From Polytrichum commune (taxonomy: Eukaryota; Streptophyta; Polytrichopsida; Polytrichales; Polytrichaceae): DNA of 48,428 bases. The position numbers were made by a program, and so were the translations under genes. The number at the start of each line of letters is the position of its first letter. The stretch's first letter is position 1. The notes under the pieces were generated by a model. It was not told the DNA's origin, searched no databases, and worked only from the letters and a program-made list of their open reading frames with translations. Positions 11,387 through 23,970 of this stretch are shown here, piece after piece. Location of the stretch: positions 39,682,001 to 39,730,428 of the forward strand of contig OX485804.1 in NCBI GenBank assembly GCA_950295325.1, read 5' to 3'.

Positions 11387-14300
11387 TAGGCACATCTACC
11401 TTATGGCCTGGGAACAAATATTGAGATACATGCAATGAATGGGAAGAACCAACCACTAGTTACAGATGAACCCTTGGGTTAACCGGTTGAGAAATAACCG
11501 GTTAAAGTTCATGACCTCAAGATTACCGATGATTTGAGAGGAGTCTATAATATATTTTACATTCATAAAGAATCTATTAGCTTAATCACACTATACATAT
11601 AAAGGTAATATAGGCCGGTTAGGGATTCAAGGTGTCTACATAAACTCAACTACTAGGAAGGTGTAAATGTAATGACTATTTTAGGGCGTACAAACGCTTA
11701 GACATATATAAGTTGACCCCATAAGTGACATGAAAAAAATCCAAACACTAGAAGCAAATGAGTCCTAGGCAATTCACCTACATCATTGAAAATTTGTCCT
11801 TTGTAATTGGAAAATTTGTAAATCAAGCATAGAGGTAGATTTGCATTGTTTTATTATCGACATGGGACAATTGCATAGGACTCGTATGCTAGTAGTGAAG
11901 TAGTCTAATGAAATCTAGTTGGAATGAATCGACTCTCAACTCTAAGGAATTGAGTTTAATAAAATGTTTTCATGCATGATGGGTCAATTTTACATGGATG
12001 CCATGAACTTTGATCCATATGGATCAACACTTTGAGCATCGATACCCACTATTACATTAAATATGATATTTAGTGTCACCAATTCTAATTGTCTTGCTCA
12101 CTACTAATTGTAAACCACCGTATAGTGTCACCAACACTAAATGTTAACCCGACATTATTTGTCGTTTCTTGTAATTTTTTGAGGGGATTATAGCTTCACA
12201 GTGTTGCAATTATTGTCACGTACCAAGTGAAATTTCACCCAAGTTTCACTCATCCATGACAATAATTCATCACAAGTTGCTGACAAGAGAAGGTAGGGTT
12301 TTGGCCAATGTATGAACTCATCCATCATCCATGAAAATATTTGTTTGCTTATTCATAAGAAGTTTCATCCAGAAAATGACCACATTGACATTATATACCA
12401 TATGACACTAAATATCATGTTTAGTGTAGGATACGAGTCCTATGTAATCATCCCACATTGATGAAATAACATAACAAATTTACCACTGTGGTTAATTTAC
12501 AAATTTTATGATTACATAGGACAAGTTTCCAGTGATGTAGGTCAATTGCCCAACATTCGTACACTTGTAGTGTACACGATTCTTATGCACGAGAATGTAA
12601 AGGTTATAAACAATGAGATGAAGACACACACACATTTGATCATAGAAGTGACTAGGGTAGGTGGGTGTCATGCAACCACTCTTTTTTATTGGACACCTAT
12701 GTTTGAATGATATATTGTAAGGTATGTAATCCATATTGGACACCAAAAAAGACATATGTTCTAATGACATTGGACTATGTGATTAGGTTATAAAGACCAT
12801 TTTAGGTTTAATAGTTAAGCTCATATGATCACTCTAATAAAAGAAGAATATTCTCATAACTTTTGCATCTCAACTTCAATTATGAAACTCGAAGAGAGCT
12901 TGCATTGACTAATTTGCAATTCCTAATTGGATGAAATGTTAAGCATTGAGTCAATTCAACGCTTACATGTGTCTACAAAGTTGAAGTCCTTGAATGGTTA
13001 ATTATGATTGTTAAGGCTTAAAGTCTGAAGTTTGATTGAAGTTAGTCAACATGTGAAGTGTAGGTGAGAGAGGGCAATAAGCAAAGTATGGACTCGATTA
13101 AGTAAACTACTAGCGTCAGCAAGTGAAAAGTTTGGAATCAGTAAAAGTTGGAGTGAATGCCAGTAAATGAACTTTGGCAATAGCCTTGTGAGAAGAGATC
13201 GCTGAGATAGAGGGTAAATTTGATGGAATTGTGGCCGAGACAACGGTCAGGAAGATTATGGCCTAAGAACCATTAAATTGTGAGTGATAGCGAGGAGAAA
13301 ACTAAGAGCAAGTGGAAGAAGGGGTTGTGAGAATCAAATTTGAACTTGAGAGACAAGTCTTAGGCAATAAACCAAACAAGATAGAGTTGGAATATGAAAG
13401 TGAGTGCGCCACTGGCAAGTAGAGGATGAGTGTTGATTGATGTAGGATTTGATGGAAAGATAACAAGTCCGATAATCTCAGAGAAAGATGAATGTCAAGG
13501 CTTAAGAAGGAGCAATTACGGGTTGAAAGTTGTAGTTAGGGTTTAGTATTTATCCTAAAACTCTAAAATCAGTAGTAAAAAAATATAGCAGTGTGAAACT
13601 CCTAACAGTAAGTAACACTAAATATCATATCTTAGTGTAGCAAACCACCACCAACAATAAGCATGAACCAAAGACCACGAGGCACACAACGACTGTAAGC
13701 CACAGTGCCGAATCTCAACTCTTAACCCTTTCATCAATCAAAGGTCTTGGCGACCAAATGACTCTATCACATGCTCAATGACAAACCAGTCCCAATGTTT
13801 GTCAAATTGTTCCAAAAAACTAGCCGGTTGCCACAAGGAGACCTCTTGACGCTTGAGTAACCTTACTCAAGAAGATGGTGTCACGTATGTGCCTCTAGTT
13901 GACGGACGTTCCAACAACTATAATTGAACACCTTGTCATTGCATGCACCCAAATTGTCTAGAGACACAAACCTTGACGTGAATCCTACACGTTATCGAAT
14001 GGACGAAGATGAGGTGGGCAATTGTCTCCGAGAATGTATTGCTCCCATGTCAAATAGTGCCATGGATCATGTGAACTTGGACAACAAACTTATTTGTATA
14101 TGATATTAACCCCTAACTTCCCAAGTCTATGAATGGGTTGTTTTGAGCACATTTCACTCAATGTTGGTTGTTGAAAAGTCATGGACAACTTTTGAGGTTA
14201 AAATGGGTTTACTTTGTAGGATTTTGAAACATGGGAGATGAGTTGTTTTGAGGGGGGAAATGCACAGGATAACCCTTTGGATTCGTAGATCGTAACAACT

Positions 14301-16075
14301 ACAAGAAGGGATGCACAAGAAAATGCCATGTCTTATCCCCCCCTTCTGATCCAATCAAATTCATCTGGAAAATGAGTGGAATGCTTGTGTGATCCACTAG
14401 ATGGGAACAAACTCGATAGTTGAGCACCTTTACAAACTCTCATGCCAAAATGTGCAAATCACATTAGGCTAGCCACCTTGCATTTGTAAATTGTCCCCAT
14501 GATCCTAACCACACATATGCAAAGAATTCTCTAAAATCATAGAGTGTCCAATGTGGAGGCCACCTTCAACCTTCCAGCCTCAGACGGTGTAACCCGCTGC
14601 TGAACCGGTTTACATGGAAGTTACTCCCACCAAAATTAGATCTTCTCTCTAAGTCTCTTGAAGGTGTTTGCATTCTTCTGTGTCTCAATCCCGTAACATA
14701 TGGTTCCAATATCCTTATAAACTCTCTAAGAGTAGTTGGTCTAAGATTACAAGTTTATGTTTCCCTGAATCTAATGTCAAGGTTTGGTGTTCCTAAACCT
14801 TTAAATAGATTTAGTAACACAATACTTTTCTTAATCAAGAATATTGTGTTCAAGACCCTTTTATAAATCCCTAGGGATAAAGTGTCCAAGTTGTCAAGTT
14901 TATGTTCCCCGAAAGTGCCCTTAACGAGAACACTTCTACAATATCTCTCAGTATGTAGCTCCGTTTAAATAATCTCTTAAATGGATAGGTACCTTAGACC
15001 TTAAGCTAATGTTTCTCAAACGTGTAATGTCAAGGTTAAGTGTTTCCCCAAGAGAAACATCCTCATACCATATCTTTCATGGTTGAATTCATCTAAAACA
15101 TGTTTCAAGTTTATAACTCTCGTATTTTGAAACCATCTATATTCTCCTACCTACAATATCTTTCATGTTTTGAATTTATATCATCTCGATTTGTAATCCT
15201 ATATAGAATCCTTATTCATTCCTTCAAATTCCAATGCCATAATCTCTATTTCATTCAAGTCTTCAAACACGTCGCCTAAATACCCTCATAAGGTAGCATA
15301 CTCCCTCGCTAAGTCCACCTAGCTCGTGGAAGACATGTTGACATAATTAAAATCCCTTTTACATTCCTTAAATTATAAGTGTATGCTCTCGAGCCAAATC
15401 TGTAAGGCTTAGCACATAATTGCTACTCCTTAGAAGATTCCCAATATTTGGCTAAGGCCGGATAAATTCCCAGAATATTCTCTTAGGCCGCCAAAATCCC
15501 TAAGTGTTAAGATAGGAGATTTTGATGACGAGGCCACAACTTGGCCTCCTTTGGTTCCAATCCTTTGCTTGCTTTATGATTTGATTAGTCTTATCAAGTC
15601 CTCTCAAGCAAACTAATCTAGGTGCCTCAAATCCAATGGCGTGAAAGGTAATGATGTGAACTTATGCTAAGGTATCAAGCTTCGGCTTGAGGCATCATTA
15701 CCTTTTCCATCAATGAGCACTACCTAGGTGATTTGATGTACTTAGCTTAGATTCTCTTGCCTCAACCTCTTGCCAAGTGTGGGCGATTTCACCGTATTGC
15801 ATGCGTAATCCAAGTTGCTATGAAATAACCTCAAGTTTGTCGCACGCGATTTACTTCTCTTTATATGAATTTCACAAAGTATTTATCGGAGTTCCTTTAT
15901 ATGGTGCTTGGCCAATGAGCCGCATGCAAGTCCTCGGGTCATCTCTTTCCCAAAACTTTGCTTGTCTTACAATTCGGCAATGGCCTAAGCCTATGTGAGT
16001 ATGTTGCTCTTTGATTGCCGCCTCATACCTTACCGCACCGTGGTTGCCAAATGCGATCTCTAGACACAACTTATT
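11387..16075. other. Intergenic, no gene recognised
   Basis: AT-rich, with scattered copies of a palindromic ACACTAAATATCATATTTAG-like motif (near 12058, 12413 and 13618) that marks ends of a small element family. From about 14570 to 16075 the DNA is more even in composition and carries no frame longer than about 75 codons and no motif I can name. Confidence 0.5.
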
Positions 16076-16110
16076 GCACCGCGGGTGCCGTTTGTCTATC
16101 TAAAGTTTCC

Positions 16111-16255
16111 TAATGCACCACGGGTGCCTATAGAATTCCTAATGCACCACGGGTGCCTATAGAACTCCTAATGCACCACGGGTGCCTATGGAACTCCTAA
16201 TGCACCACAGGTGCCTATAGAACTCCTAATGCACCACGGGTGCCTATAGAACTCA
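16111..16255. repeat. 29-bp minisatellite, five units
   Basis: Five contiguous units start at 16111, 16140, 16169, 16198 and 16227, with a core taatgcaccacgggtgccta. Each core contains GCACC-acg-GGTGC, a small palindrome that could fold as a hairpin. Degenerate units precede it (near 16030 and 16074). There are no spacers between units. Confidence 0.95.
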
Positions 16256-16581
16256 AGACTCAAAACTCGGGAGCTCGGACACTCATGTAAAGTCTTCTTA
16301 TGCGAATGAAGTGTCTTAGGGCCCTCAAGTGGCCTCCTTATATAGTCTCACATATCTATGTTTTCCTAGGATTTTTGTAAATGTTAGCTCGGCTAAATTT
16401 AGCACTGTGTCTAAATATAGCCTGATTAAAGGTCTTTAACCCATAGAGTCTAAATCCATTTAATCTAATATGTAATTCCTACCTACATATCCCTTCGTAT
16501 CCTATTGGTTACTTATTCATTCGTAACCCACATTCATCCTCGAATTTGGCCATATGCCCTATTAATAAGGGATGGCCACCC

Positions 16582-16732
16582 TTTCAGTTCTCGGCCTAGA
16601 CCCTGTTTTCACTACAGTAGCCGGCTCCCTTGGTCGCTCCTGTTCTCACGACGGCCGCTCCTTTCCGTTCTCGGCCTAGACCATGTTTTCACTACAGTAA
16701 CCGGCTCCCTTGGTCGCTCCTGTTCTCACGAC
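16582..16732. repeat. 80-bp direct duplication in a GC-rich island
   Basis: Units begin at 16582 and 16662, sharing gttctcggcctagacc, ttttcactacagta and the ccggctcccttggtcgctcc segment with a few substitutions. They open a C/T- and GC-rich stretch (about 16560-16960) that ends in 14 Gs at 16963-16976. Overlapping frames on both strands here follow from composition and I do not call a gene. Confidence 0.85.
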
Positions 16733-16976
16733 TGCTGGTTCCCATGGCTTGTTCCCATGGCCTTCTCTCGTTCCCGGTGCCTCGGCTCCTAGTTCCCGTG
16801 CGTCCTCCTGTGTTCCCGGTGCGTTCCCACATGTTCCCGGTGCCTTGTTCATACCGCCGGCCGCTCCTTCCCCACCGGCCTTCTCTTCCTTGTGCCATGG
16901 CTTTCTCTCTTGCGCTCCTTGGCTTCATCTCCCGCGCACCTTGACCTCCTTCCAGCTTGTGTGGGGGGGGGGGGGG

Positions 16977-18119
16977 AAAGTGAGCTCACCATCCAAATGT
17001 TGAATTGAACGGTTGATGTGAGCACTAACATGATGCTTTACCTTAACATCATAGTATGTTTCACTTTAACCAAAATAAATCATTGATGTTCATACAAAGT
17101 TTGCTTTGGAGTGGCACCCATTGATTTGATCAACACTCTCACATCAACACAAAAACATGACCACTTCCCATTCTGACATTTTTTTTCCCACATTCTAATC
17201 ATCTCCAAATTGCATGCTTATGTGTCTATGGGTAGATATCCATGTTGGCTTGATATTTATAGTTATTTTGATTGCATATGAATGAGTTAGGTGGGATTAA
17301 TGTAGGGAAGAAATCATCCATCGAACCAAAATGGGTTGCTTGGGAAGTTAGGGATTAATTGCACGCGTCTACACGTATTATGTTTGAACACTTTTCCACA
17401 AGCTATGAAGCTTGGTCTCAATTGTCGTCACATAGAAAATTGGGCAATTGGTGCTTATGGTGCACTTGATGCACCCTCTGCAGTTGTTGACAATCTTAGC
17501 TAATGCAAGTGGGACTTAAATGGACATTTGTCTCTTGGCATCCACCTCTTGTAGGATATGAAACACACAAATAATGTGAAGATGACTAGCAAATCCCAAT
17601 TATGCACATAGCCATTTTACTCATAATTTCCAAAGCTCGCATGAATATCCTATTCATTCGCAAAGGGACGATTTTCCGAGTTATTATATGATCGTATAGA
17701 TATCCTTAATTATGTTGACCAATGTGTCTTAAATTGTCGATATATTTTAAGCTCATAATCCAATCTCTTTTGAACACATGTCTTTTTGGTGACCGTTCTT
17801 ATGTCCACGCCCAACTATTCACCACTCAATAATAGGCGTCCTTCTAAGATGAGGCACCAAGTTGGGCACGTGTACCTTAAGGTAAATGGGTCTTAAGTAG
17901 CTCATTTCTTCGTAATTGAACCTCTATACTTAATTGAAATGAAGGTTGGTGAGGATCAAAGGCCAAACATCATAAAGACACATGCTTTAAAGAGATAGGA
18001 CTACATCTTCAAATATCAGTAACTACTATACACTTAGTAGTGCACACAATTGGGAAAACCTAATGCATCGAGCTAAGAAATCAACAAACAAACATGCACT
18101 TTCAATAACCATAATTAAA
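16977..18119. other. Intergenic, no gene recognised
   Basis: Ordinary AT-rich sequence without long frames, repeats or motifs that I can identify. Confidence 0.5.
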
Positions 18120-18431
18120 TCATGGGAGGTCCGGTTTTTGTGCAGATGTTTCATCGCAGATTTGCTAGTGCAACACAAATTTTGTTGTGTAAATCTAATC
18201 AGTAGAACATAACATTACTAAGCATTGTGCGTTTGTTCATGTGGGCCTTGAGAATATAACCATGGGATGCCCCAACCTAATGCAAGGAGACTCATTAAGT
18301 CTGAATCTGCACTAGGATGGGGCATCCCATGGTTATATTCTCAGGGCCCACATGAACAAACGCACATTGCCTAATAATGTTATGAAATTGGAAAACATGA
18401 AAAATGAACCAAACAACACCCACATACCTCG
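18120..18431 (-). repeat. Single diverged unit of the 285-bp repeat, split by a foldback element
   Basis: On the minus strand, 18431-18385 and 18207-18120 match successive parts of the unit tandemly repeated at 28927-29787 (ccaaacaacacccacatacc, then acacaaca..., then gatgaaacat.tgca). The two parts are separated by the hairpin at 18208-18384, which therefore inserted into an existing repeat copy. Confidence 0.65.
18208..18384. mobile_element. Foldback (hairpin) element, 67-bp arms
   Basis: The left arm 18208-18274 and the right arm 18318-18384 are inverted copies with only four mismatches in 67 positions, separated by a 43-bp loop. It begins cataacatta and its stem apex is gggatgcccca. It interrupts a copy of a dispersed repeat, which points to a mobile MITE/foldback origin. 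A transcript would form a near-perfect hairpin, so small RNAs could arise from it. Confidence 0.85.
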
Positions 18432-18639
18432 ACTCATGTGCAGGGATGAACTTTTGAACTTTGGCCGTTCCCGTACAAAAATGGCCATAAAGTGACCTCC
18501 ACAAACTCGTGTTGAGTATAGAACCACGGTAGCACGTGGCTCTGGCCTTAGTTTGCTTGTCTCATGTTGGCCAGGCTTCCCAGCGCCCTTTGTCGGCCAT
18601 TCAAATGGAGCAGTACTGCACCTGCTCCAAACACTTACT

Positions 18640-19144
18640 AGGGCCACTTCACACATGAGCCAAGAGCCGTGACCATGAAGTTGTGGGAGCCCAAAAGAAA
18701 GTGTCCAAAGACCGTCCCAACACACCTCCAACATCATGTAGTTTGGTCACGGACCCTCAAGTGTAGTGTGAAGCCATATGTGACCGGGTCCTCAACCAAA
18801 TGTGATTTCAATGAATTCCTATTCACGCGGGTCCTCACACATGATAAAATAGAATAAACCAACGGATGTGAGCATTTGGAGTGCCATGGTCTCCCGGTTT
18901 TGTGTCAAGCCTACCTCCAAGAGGTGGTTTTTGAAAATAATCCAAGTGACCATGAAACATGATCCATTCGATGCCATGTAGGAATTTGTCCATGTAGACT
19001 TTACGTCCATCTTGCATTCACATACTCCGTTGGTCCCTCAAGTGTAGTGTGAAGCGAACTTGGAGTGGCTCCGCCTTTTCCACCAATGAGAGTGCTTGAA
19101 GTGTAATGGTCACGGGCTCTCAGTCTCATGTGTGAAGTGGCCCT
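18640..19144 (-). mobile_element. Family B inverted-repeat element, copy 2
   Basis: Inverted relative to the copy at 10886-11386 and collinear along its full 505 bp. Ends are AGGGCCACTTCAC and its complement. Low divergence suggests comparatively recent movement. No transposase frame. Confidence 0.8.
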
Positions 19145-20008
19145 TGGAGTCTTAGCCCCACTTAGCAAAGGTACTAGGTGACCCTACTGCGAGCACTTTC
19201 ATATCCACAAAACAATTTTGGCCTTTGGATTGGACCGGGAATCGTTTCACCCGGTTAGCAATTGCGAATCGTGATCAAGGGTATTTCAGATGCACAATTT
19301 GAGATGTAAAAGTTCTAAGAGGTCAAAACAAAAATTTGTTTTCTCTTTTCCACGAGCGGTCACAAGCCCTCATAATTGTGCTAAAATTGGAGCCTAGAAT
19401 GGTTCATACATATTGAGCACACAATCCAACCTCATCATAACAAGTGTTTTTTTTTTTCTTTTTTTTTCATGTCCGTTCTTAACAACATGATTAACCAACC
19501 TACGCGACGTGAGTTGGCTCTTCGTATCTATTAAACATTCGCTTTTGAAAACAACAACAACAACAAGTGAGAACACTCATCAATGTCAAACGTTGTGTCG
19601 TTATTTGAGTATGTCCAAAACCATTTGATTTTTCTCACACAGGCATCGAAATCCAAGGTCCGGTAAGTAGGAAGTGGTGATAGGTTGGTGGCAGTTGTAT
19701 TTATTATATGAAGTACCTCAAGCATGCGATTGAGAGTAGAAATAACACTAGTACGAAAGGGGGGTTAATTTGACACAAAACTGACATTGAAATGACTACA
19801 AAATGCTCGATATGACTTGTGTCAAATGGTCTAGGAGTGGACCCGGGTGGTGTCAATTTGCAGTCATCATGGTCTCCTAATTGAACTCGTTTTGGAAGGC
19901 AAACCTAGGATCCATCCATATGGGGTGGAAACAACAAAAAGTCACCAAGCCAAAAGTTGTTGATCCCATAGTAACGGGATTAATTAGGCTTCAAGGGACC
20001 ACACTTTT
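19145..20008. other. Intergenic, no gene recognised
   Basis: Contains T-rich runs (about 19446-19469) and a short (CAA)n tract at about 19549-19565. No coding signal seen. Confidence 0.5.
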
Positions 20009-20763
20009 GCCCCCTACCCACCTGACTTTACCAAATAACCAAAGTATTTCCTAAAAACCGGCTCAAGCTCCCTCGGTTATAGCGGAGGCATCCGGCTATC
20101 CCAATGCACATACAAGAACTTCCTCCGGAGATTTTCAAGTAGGTTTTAGTGAAGTAGCTTTCACACATGTTCATTGTTTCATCTGCCAAGCAATGACATG
20201 TTTGGTAATTTTTGTTCCATCCCCAAATGCCTTACTGCTCACCTATCTTACCATCGGTTTTTGTTAACCCTTAAAGGACATATGCTTTCCCGATACCACA
20301 CCCAAAATATATTTTAAAATTCATTTTAAGCATGATTAACCAATTAATTTACATAGGCTCTATTCTAAAGAAGTATAGATCTTGCTAAGGTGCTCGATTT
20401 GGCATTCTAAAAACCCCATTTGGTGCAATGGAGTAGAAGTTTTGAACAAGATTCTCCCAAAATAATACCAAGCCCATGAGGCAGCATTGTCCTTTAAGGG
20501 TTAATGAAGCTCCTCGTCCCTCATAGCTAAGACTAAAAGCAACCAATCACAAGGGCGGGAGGCAACACTTTTAAAGGTCCCATATTCTTGCCTCATGTTT
20601 AGATACCGATGGGAGGGTCGGTGCTTGAGGCTTAAAACCTCCACTTTGAAGCCATGCCACATCATTTGCCAACTAAGCTTGGCACTAAATAATGTCGAAG
20701 GTTTGAAGGCCTGGTTGTTAGAACCAACTTTTAGTCATGGCTAAAGTCAGGTGGAAAGGGGGC
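20009..20763. mobile_element. Candidate inverted-repeat DNA element
   Basis: The left end GCCCCCTACCCACCTGACTT (20009) is matched by the reverse complement of the right end, GCCCCCTTTCCACCTGACTT (ending 20763). A second inverted pair, AACCCTTAAAGGACA, lies inside at about 20266-20280 and 20490-20504, so the element is partly palindromic. No transposase frame and no clear target duplication. Confidence 0.5.
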
Positions 20764-21047
20764 ATTAGAGTAATGTCGAGGACTGGATTCAACCTCACGC
20801 CTCTCCCCGCATGCCAACAAGAACTTCATTTGCAATTCTACAGCTAACAAGATGGTGAAGTTGGTTTTGGAAATGGAAGGAGGATCGGTGTTGGGTTTTT
20901 ACTCTCATTGAGAGCCAATACTCCACTTTTATCCAATCCAACAAGAGGTGCAAGACCCCCCCCCCTCCCCCCGCGGACGAGTATGTTGAAATTGGACCAA
21001 GAGGATTATGTGGTATTTTCGTCATGAACAACCACATATGCATCTCA

Positions 21048-21182
21048 TGTTGGAATTGTCAGCCCTAAACTCCCACCCTTATGCGTCGTAATCCGAGAGG
21101 GAGTATGAGGCTCACATGTTCTGTACTTATTTGCTTGATGTTGTGTGGTGACCCCCAATGTTTCCCAACATGGTATTAAAAC
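21048..21182 (+). mobile_element. Short LTR (about 123 bp) with adjacent tRNA-Met-type primer binding site
   Basis: The sequence starts TGTTGG (21048) and ends CCAACA (21170), the usual inverted ends of plant LTRs. It is followed at once by TGGTATTAAAAC, which differs at a few positions from the initiator-tRNA-Met primer binding site TGGTATCAGAGC. The LTR is short, as in TRIM-like elements. No second LTR was found downstream, so the element is truncated or too decayed to see. Confidence 0.5.
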
Positions 21183-21470
21183 ACACGTTTTTTATTCATT
21201 TGGCTTAGAATGGAAGTATTGAGAAATACTCCACCAACTACCTTCAAATCCAATCCAATCATCACCTATCAATTACACATGTCCTACTTAAGCTGTAATT
21301 AATTACTACTCCTAATTATGCCTTACTTACTTCCTAACTATCTAAGTTGCCCTTACTCTGCCCTACCCCTAATGTAGTCCTTCGGTCACCACCTCCTGTC
21401 GGTATGCCCACTGTTGTAATGCAATCACAGTCCCTGCCTCGCTTCTGATCTTTGCCCCAAACACATTGAG

Positions 21471-22459
21471 ATGGCCACCTTGCAGCCCACCGTCGATCCC
21501 CTGTTGTCCCCAGCAGCCTAGCTACGGCTCATTGCTCGAACTCAAAATCCTACTGGCCGTCCTCATAATGTTGCCAAACCAACATTCACCCAAGGGTTGA
21601 CCCACATTTCTTCCTCTCCATCGGCATGCAGGAAACCATCTACCTGCCGCACTTGGCCTTCACCAGTTCTTGAGTCGTGTGGACTTCCCCAATCTCACAC
21701 CTGAGACATCCCAACAACCCATCTATTCCACTGTTGTAGCCTCGGTTTTTCACGCATTCATCCACAAAAATTCCCACTTCACTTCAGATTCAACCCTCAC
21801 TGGGTTTTACCAGCTTGACTCCCCTGCCGAATTCCTCAACCCCGTCAAGGATGAATAAAGGTTGGCTAGGTGTTTTGACGTATGGTTGTCCTCAATGCTC
21901 AGCAACAACCCATGTTTCTCACAAATCCAGCTCACAACGTACTTGAGGCTCCCCTGTTCTGGGCCAATCTAGTTCGAAAGATTCATGCCTTCAGCTTAGC
22001 GACCCTTACTTGCAGTTAGTTGTGTGTTGCTGCAACTTGGCATCCAATTCGCCTTCCTCACAATGCCCTGATCCCACCTCTGGCGCACCCTCGGCCGGTC
22101 CACGTATCCCCACTGGATCAGGTTCCCTCTCCAACCTCGATCTCTTCCGGTGTGAGGCTGCATTCGCCTCTCTGCTTCTAATGGCCTTTCCTCCTACCCA
22201 ATCCCGCAGCTGCCACCCTCTATCGGAGAAAAACGCCGCATTGTCTACAAAGGAAGGGGATCTGTGCCCCCCTCAGCCACACTCCGCACACCCCTGCTGC
22301 CGCTACCTCTCTCGCACATTCCCCTCTTCTCCGAACAACTGCCAACCCACTCCAACCGTGCATGCCCTATCCCGAACCCGGAATTTTCTAGGTAACAGAG
22401 GTACCATCCTTAAACGAACAACCTCCCAGCCCATTCCAACCAATAACCCCCTTCCTTAA
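21471..22459 (+). pseudogene. C-rich decayed open frames, possible retroelement gag remnant
   Basis: After the primer-binding-like site lies about 1 kb of C-rich DNA in which frames stay open longer than in the surroundings (62 codons at 21670-21858 and 149 codons at 22010-22459), broken by stops and shifts. An ATG at 21471 begins a frame that stops after 16 codons. I recognise no domain. The position after an LTR and PBS suggests a degraded gag region, but the open frames could also be a by-product of low A/T content. Confidence 0.25.
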
Positions 22460-23970
22460 GGCCTAAGGCCCTTAAGTGTCGCCTCCTAAAACTGACTTTT
22501 AAATAACTTCTTTACCCTACCTTAATCAATGCCAATCGCCTCCCAACAACACCAAAAACACTCAATACTACCCTAAAGCCTGATTTCATCCAAAGCAGTG
22601 GCTTGCACTCTTTTTAATTTTCAAATAGCACTTATCAATTTAAATATCATGTCCTAACAACCCTTTAAGTGTTAACAACACATGTGAGCACAATTTTGGG
22701 CTCATAGGAATCTAGAAAGCTCGGTGTAGTTTAGGTTAAAACAAAACAACAAACAACCCAGGGTACTAAATCTCAAGAGAGACTAGTATAGTGTCTATAA
22801 GGAATAATGTCACACTGGTTTGAGCAACTCTATAACAATCTAAGGTTTTTTTCTCAAAATTTCCATTTTAAGTCCATTACCCATTTTTTTTACCCTCTTA
22901 AAATTTATTCGTGCATTTCTTAGTCGTGTGTGAGTTTGTCCTAGCTTATGACTTCTATAAACTTAATAACACGCTACTACATTACTCATGGAGCTCTTTT
23001 AGCTTTGGCAATAGTCTTTGTATTAATAATCGTCTTTTTTGTTGGCCATAATCTTCCAAAAGATTCTCATCTACTTGGGGTTAGTAGTCATTCCTTAACT
23101 AGACTGATTGTTAATCAAGTCCAAATACGAATCAAATCACCTATTCATTTCCTTTTATTGTCGATTGGTTCCAATTGAGAATCCACTTATTCGTGTTCTT
23201 CAGTGCCACGCAACACATAAGGGCTTACTTGGTCCCTACAATATGTCCAAAACAAACATATAGATATATAGGTAAGGCCATTTAATCTTAGGATAGCTAG
23301 CATCAATGTTTAGTATATTCTATTACAAATTATCACAAAATCTTATGCGTGATCATTATCAAGGTATATATGTTCTTTCTCGATTAGATTATTTGCCAAC
23401 CAAATAACATCATTAATATCAACTTTCCATCATGTGTTATCAATAGGAGGGGAGCACATGGTAGTTGCCACCTCTCACTACACATAGAGTTAAGGATTAT
23501 TGTTCACTCACCTTATTCATGAGAGATGGGCTACAAGAGCTAGGTCCTTTGTACCTTTATCTTTTTGAATACAAAGAGCTTCAAGCTCAAACTTTCTCCA
23601 TAACAATTCAAAGTAGAGGCAAAGTAATTATTAGTAGAAACACCATCATGGCAAAATTATGTGATTGTGAGACATCATACTGTTTGAAGAGTGCTATGTA
23701 TAAAAACTCACATGAGGTGAGAATAGTTGTATAAATGGAAGAAAGGCAAATTGTGTATGAATTGACATAGATACTCACATGAGATGAGAATAGTTGCATA
23801 AGTGGAAGAAATAGATTCGTGTGAGGAAATTGATTATAGAATTACAAAGCAAGTGAGCAAGATTTGATAATTAAGATCTCTCTATGGGAATCAAAAGAGT
23901 TACACACGTGAGAGTGATTATCAATTGGGGAGGGAAATGTTTAGAGGTGAAAGAAAGTTAATTTTAGCAA
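22460..23970. other. Intergenic, no gene recognised
   Basis: The stretch at about 22755-22830 resembles the 25610-25690 sequence (both contain cccagggtac and tgtctat). A 40-bp segment starting actcacatga is repeated at 23706 and 23773. No gene is supported. Confidence 0.45.

Noticed and set aside
16111-16255. CRISPR-like array
   Set aside because: The 29-bp units are contiguous without unique spacers, and the sequence is from a plant nuclear genome.
16505-17003. Overlapping frames on both strands in the GC-rich island
   Set aside because: They arise from an 80-bp duplication and C/T-rich composition; no motifs.
18208-18384. Annotated MIRNA gene
   Set aside because: Near-perfect long arms and insertion into a repeat fit a foldback element; no small-RNA evidence is available.
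22010-22459. 149-codon frame as an intact gene
   Set aside because: No domain, no splice-compatible neighbours, C-rich composition explains the open frame; kept only as part of a possible gag remnant.
22948-23178. 76-codon hydrophobic frame as an organelle-derived membrane protein
   Set aside because: No match to any organelle protein that I recognise, and the surrounding DNA shows no other organelle sequence.
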